NCBI GenBank assembly: GCA_020216845.1
Contig: JAIWNK010000029.1
Location: 1 to 10,000 of the forward strand
Origin: Anaerolinea sp.
GTDB lineage: Bacteria; Chloroflexota; Anaerolineae; Anaerolineales; Anaerolineaceae
Length of the DNA stretch: 10,000 nucleotides
Direction: 5' to 3'
Of the stretch, positions 7,083 to 10,000 are shown one piece after another. The translations under genes were made by a program, and so were the position numbers. Positions within the stretch are counted from its first letter, which is position 1. Every line of letters starts with the position of its first letter. The notes beneath the pieces are model-generated. The model was given only the letters and a program-made list of their open reading frames with translations. It did not search any database and was not told the DNA's origin.

Positions 7083-7377
7083 TGCCTGCCTCCTGCGTAG
7101 AGTTTTCTTCCGTCTTAGACGATCCCGATCGGATGCGTGAAATGGTCGTCCGCGCCACAAAGAACATCACTGCCAGCGAAACCGGAATGCTGATGACCAC
7201 CAACCCCAACGTGAACACTGGCTTTGAGCCAAACCGTTGATCCAACCACAGGCCACCGCCCACCGCCAAGGCAACAATTAAAAGCGTCAGGCAGCCCACT
7301 TGCCCAGCCAACGCCGCCAGCGCAAGGTTAAAAACTTTCTGGCGATTGGAAAGGGAAGGAGGAGTTGGCGCGCTCAT
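7066..7377 (-). CDS. atpI: AtpI/AtpZ-family accessory protein of ATP synthase
   Basis: A 103-residue membrane protein with two helices, about 18-40 and 54-75. Between them is the family motif GLWLDQRFGSKPVFTLG (42-58). The C-terminal tail is polar (KTEENSTQEAG). Proteins of this family sit first in atp operons and are linked to c-ring assembly or to cation handling; which applies here cannot be told from sequence. ATG 7377 is the start and has no Shine-Dalgarno sequence. The promoter at 7415-7386 puts the RNA start within about two bases of this ATG, so the gene is probably read from a leaderless message. The stop codon lies 17 bases inside atpB. First gene of the operon. Confidence 0.85.
   Translation of the reverse strand: MSAPTPPSLSNRQKVFNLALAALAGQVGCLTLLIVALAVGGGLWLDQRFGSKPVFTLGLVVISIPVSLAVMFFVARTTISRIRSGSSKTEENSTQEAGIGKNG
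7089..7094 (-). promoter_or_regulatory. Ribosome binding site fixing the TTG start of atpB
   Basis: AGGAGG on the - strand, six bases (CAGGCA) before TTG 7082, inside the end of atpI. It supports the short atpB form over longer in-frame alternatives. The stretch from AGGAGG through the first two codons is nearly identical to that of the b-delta gene. Confidence 0.85.
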
Positions 7378-7385
7378 GCTAGAAA

Positions 7386-7415
7386 ATTATATCATAGCCC
7401 GAAAAAGCAAGTCAA
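7386..7415 (-). promoter_or_regulatory. Sigma-70-type promoter of the atp operon, leaderless
   Basis: On the - strand, TTGACT (7415-7410) and TATAAT (7391-7386) are separated by 18 bases. The match is five of six for the -35 box and perfect for the -10 box. Only eight bases, TTTCTAGC, separate the -10 box from ATG 7377, so transcription should begin at or one to two bases before the start codon. There is no room for a ribosome binding site. Confidence 0.85.
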
Positions 7416-7445
7416 TCACAAATAACAACGTTTTTCATCCTGTTT

Positions 7446-8903
7446 TTAGAACAACATCGTTGCGACCCGTTCCGCCCAGGCATACCATGGTGCATAAACC
7501 ACGCCCAACGTCACCACACCCAACGCACATACAATCAACGCAACCCGCCAGGGCCACGAAATGCGCACCGTCAGGCCATCCTTCGGCGCTGCTTCTTGAT
7601 AAATGCGCCGCAGCAAATTCAGGTAATAGTACAACGCCAACACCGAGGTCAGCACCCCCACCAACGCCAACCACCACATCCCTGCCTGCACAGCCGCACC
7701 AAACACCAGCAGCTTACCAAAGAACCCCGCAAATGGCGGCACCCCCCCCAGTGAAAGCAAAGCAATCAGCATCAGCAACGCCAGGCGCGGTGAACGTCGG
7801 CTCAGCCCATCATAAGCCGTCAGCTCATCCGAGCGCAGCGACTGCCCAACCACGTGCACCACACCAAACGCAGCCAGGTTCGTCACCAAATAGCCCATCA
7901 AATAATACACCACCCCACTCGTCCCCAACTGTGAATCAGCAGCCACCCCCACCAACATATAACCAGCCTGCGCAATCGAGGAATAAGCCAAAAGACGCTT
8001 AACGTTCTTTTGCGCCAACGCCAACAGATTACCAGCCAACATGCTTGCCAGCGCCAGCACAACGATTGCCACAGTCCAAACCGGTGTAACTTGCGGAAAC
8101 AGCGTTGTCATCACCCGCAACAGCACCGCAAAACCAGCTGCCTTTGAAGCCGTTGAAAGGAAACCACCCACCTGCGTAGGCGCCCCCTCATACACATCCG
8201 GCGCCCAAAAATGGAAAGGCACCGCTGAAATCTTGAACCCAAACCCGGCCAACACCAACACCACCGCAAACAGACCGGGCACCAGCGTCCCAGGAGCGGA
8301 CTGCAAGCGCTCCAACATCTCATACAAGCGCGTTGTCCCACTCAAGCCATATAGCAAACTGAAACCATACAACATCACAGCCGAGGTCAGCCCGCCAAAC
8401 AGAAAATACTTAATCCCCGCCTCCACCGAGCGAGCATTGCCCGTATAAAAGCCCGCCAAAACATACAAAGGGATCGAAGCCGTCTCAATCGCCAGGAAGA
8501 GCATCATCACATCCGCCGCGGCAGCCATCAGGCTCATGCCCAACGTGCTAACCAGCAACAAGACAAAAAACTCACCGCGCACACACAATACTTCGTCCCC
8601 CATCACCAACAGTGCGGTCAACATCGCCCCACTCAAGAACAACATACGGAACACAAACCCAGCTGCATCCAAACGCAACATACCACCAAAAATGAACTGA
8701 GGTTCCTCCCCAGGGCGGGCAAAGATCAGGCTCAAAGCCATCACCAATGCAGTGCCAACCGCTGTATACAACGCCAACCGCCCGCAACGCTTATCGCGCC
8801 AGATCAAATCCAACACCAGCGCCACCCCGGCAAGCACCAACAGGCCCAGTTCAGGCAAAATCGCCAAAATCATTCTTGCATCAAATGTTGCACTGCCACT
8901 CAT
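7446..8903 (-). CDS. nuoN: NADH-quinone oxidoreductase subunit N (complex I membrane arm)
   Basis: A 485-residue antiporter-like subunit of respiratory complex I, in the cytoplasmic membrane, with about 14 helices. The residues of the ion path are present: E140 in LAIETASIPLYVL (TM5 Glu), K224 in FGFKISAVPFHFW, K254 in STASKAAGF, K302 in QKNVKRLLAYSS and K397 in PPFAGFFGKLLVF. The DVYEGAPTQV loop (236-245) is typical of NuoN. The start ATG 8903 overlaps the nuoM stop as ATGA and has GGGAGG six bases upstream (8915-8910); an in-frame extension to 8954 would run inside nuoM and is not used. It is the last nuo gene. No clear terminator follows it before the atp promoter, 31 bases past its stop. 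Length and motifs are normal. Confidence 0.97.
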   Translation of the reverse strand: MSGSATFDARMILAILPELGLLVLAGVALVLDLIWRDKRCGRLALYTAVGTALVMALSLIFARPGEEPQFIFGGMLRLDAAGFVFRMLFLSGAMLTALLVMGDEVLCVRGEFFVLLLVSTLGMSLMAAAADVMMLFLAIETASIPLYVLAGFYTGNARSVEAGIKYFLFGGLTSAVMLYGFSLLYGLSGTTRLYEMLERLQSAPGTLVPGLFAVVLVLAGFGFKISAVPFHFWAPDVYEGAPTQVGGFLSTASKAAGFAVLLRVMTTLFPQVTPVWTVAIVVLALASMLAGNLLALAQKNVKRLLAYSSIAQAGYMLVGVAADSQLGTSGVVYYLMGYLVTNLAAFGVVHVVGQSLRSDELTAYDGLSRRSPRLALLMLIALLSLGGVPPFAGFFGKLLVFGAAVQAGMWWLALVGVLTSVLALYYYLNLLRRIYQEAAPKDGLTVRISWPWRVALIVCALGVVTLGVVYAPWYAWAERVATMLF

Positions 8904-10000
8904 TGTCCGCCTCCCAACACAGCCAGCACCGCCTGTACACCGGATTGCACCCAAGGCGTCATCAGCGCCGGGAACCAGCCCAAACCAATCATAATCAGCG
9001 CCAACATGCCAATCACAACTTTATCCATCCAGGAAACATCCTCAATCCGCTGCATACCGACCTTGCGCCCGCTCCCCCCCGATTGCTCTAGCGCAGCCGG
9101 CAACTCACCAAAAAACACCCGGCGCACAACCAGCAAAATATAGCCCGATGTAATCAAAATGCCCAACGCCGCCACCACTGCCGCCACCGGCTGCACCCGC
9201 CAAACGCCCATGAAAATTGGGTACTCCGCCACAAAACCAGAAAAGCCCGGCATCCCCATTGAAACCAGGCCGCCGATGATGAAGCCAACCGCAGCCCAAG
9301 GCATGCGCTGCACCAAACCGCCCAGGCGCGAGATATCGCGCTCGTGTGTGCGGTCATACACCATCCCAACCACGGCAAAGAAGAGCGCCGTCATTACCCC
9401 ATGCGAAAACATCTGCATGCCCGCCCCCAACAACCCATCAGCATTCAATGTTGCAAACCCCATCAACACCAGCCCCATATGCGAGACGGACGAAAAACCA
9501 ATCACATACTTAAAATCTTTTTGCACCAGGGCAATCAACGCCCCATAAACGACATTCATCGTGCCAAGCAACAAAATTAACCAGGCCCATTGTCGCGCAC
9601 CCTCCGGCAGCAATTCAATCGCAATTCGCAAAGCTGCAAAGGCGCCCACTTTCATCTCCACCCCTGCCAACAACATCGAAATCGCCGTCGGTGCAGCCAC
9701 ATGTCCATCCGGTGCCCAACTATGCAGCGGGAAGATGCCGCTCAACAACGCAAAGCCAATAAACAAAAACGGGAACCAGAAATACTGAAAATCTTTTGCC
9801 AGCCCCGCCTGTTGCAACTCAATCAAATCAAAGGTGTGCAAACCGCTCCCAAAATAGACGGCCAAAGCTGCCACCAGCGAAACCACGGACCCCAAGAAGA
9901 GATACAGCGTCAACTTCATGCCGCCATAATTGCGCGTCTTTGGTGAGCCCCATAACACAATCATCAAATATTTTGGAAAAACGGCCAGCTCAAAGAAAAA
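8900..10000 (-). CDS. nuoM: NADH-quinone oxidoreductase subunit M (complex I), 5' end cut by window edge
   Basis: A 366-residue C-terminal fragment of an antiporter-like complex I subunit. The frame is open to the right edge and begins FFFELAVFPKYLMIVLWG, whose Glu (fragment residue 4) matches the TM5 Glu of NuoM (E. coli E144), so about 140 residues are missing. Other conserved sites: SWAPDGHVAAPTA, the TM7 lysine in AGVEMKVGAF (fragment K117), the TM8 lysine in KDFKYVIGFSSVSHMG (K164), and the TM12 Glu in MPGFSGFVAEY (E259). DISRLGGL also fits NuoM. A glutamate two residues before the TM7 lysine is less usual. The stop TGA overlaps the nuoN start (ATGA), a sign of coupled translation. The TTG at 9967 is internal, not the start. 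Confidence 0.96.
   Translation of the reverse strand, partial: FFFELAVFPKYLMIVLWGSPKTRNYGGMKLTLYLFLGSVVSLVAALAVYFGSGLHTFDLIELQQAGLAKDFQYFWFPFLFIGFALLSGIFPLHSWAPDGHVAAPTAISMLLAGVEMKVGAFAALRIAIELLPEGARQWAWLILLLGTMNVVYGALIALVQKDFKYVIGFSSVSHMGLVLMGFATLNADGLLGAGMQMFSHGVMTALFFAVVGMVYDRTHERDISRLGGLVQRMPWAAVGFIIGGLVSMGMPGFSGFVAEYPIFMGVWRVQPVAAVVAALGILITSGYILLVVRRVFFGELPAALEQSGGSGRKVGMQRIEDVSWMDKVVIGMLALIMIGLGWFPALMTPWVQSGVQAVLAVLGGGQ

Noticed and set aside
7083..7160. Longer atpB start at 7160
   Set aside because: The extra 26 residues are strongly basic and unlike subunit a, and overlap atpI deeply; TTG 7082 has AGGAGG at the right distance.
7420..7475. Possible nuoN terminator from CAACG and CGTTG near 7430 and 7460
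   Set aside because: Only five pairs with a loop of about 26 bases and no T-run in the right place on the - strand.
7346..8002. 218-codon + strand frame opposite nuoN and atpI
   Set aside because: Low-complexity Pro/Thr/Ser product antisense to conserved genes, starting inside atpI; a result of the strand's A and C excess.
8221..8280. Short tandem-like runs such as AACACCAACACC suggesting a repeat array
   Set aside because: They are codons of Val/Leu/Gly-rich helices of nuoN read on the other strand and show no fixed period or spacer structure.

Overview
The window looks like chromosomal housekeeping DNA from a bacterium of the phylum Chloroflexota, probably class Anaerolineae. That placement is an inference. 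It rests on the wording of the proteins: a MurE with the variant stretch GSAGLRDR, a large GT-C-like membrane protein of the 'DFWW' type, a split ATP synthase operon with a b-delta fusion, and complex I genes next to it. No phylogeny could be run. There are no RNA genes, insertion sequences, CRISPR arrays or phage genes, and no gap without a gene exceeds about 120 bases.

Layout. On the + strand, positions 1-1865 hold the 3' two-thirds or more of pnp (polynucleotide phosphorylase), closed by a strong intrinsic terminator at 1878-1913. Only three bases after that terminator's T-tract, a gene for an uncharacterised multi-pass membrane protein begins (1917-3380). It converges on, and overlaps by 40 bases, a stand-alone murE on the - strand (3341-4927). 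Upstream of murE lies a 119-base gap holding a possible murE promoter, a small inverted repeat and the terminator of the next operon.

From 5047 to 7377 the - strand carries an ATP synthase F0 operon in the order atpI, atpB (a), atpE (c), then a fused b-delta gene. It has a near-consensus promoter whose start point falls almost on the atpI start codon, and it ends in its own terminator. The F1 genes alpha, gamma, beta and epsilon do not follow, so the ATP synthase genes are split. The delta part of the fusion is only the C-terminal domain. Right of 7446, still on the - strand, are nuoN (complete) and nuoM (cut by the right edge), which form the distal end of a complex I operon and overlap by ATGA.

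Function. NuoM and NuoN pump ions in respiratory complex I, and the adjoining F0 genes encode the ion-driven rotor and stator that use this gradient. The c subunit looks proton-type. MurE adds the third peptide residue to the peptidoglycan precursor. PNPase degrades RNA. The + strand is rich in C (and A) over G whatever the gene direction, so the - strand is probably the replication leading strand. The nuo, atp and murE genes would then run with the fork, while pnp and the membrane protein run against it.
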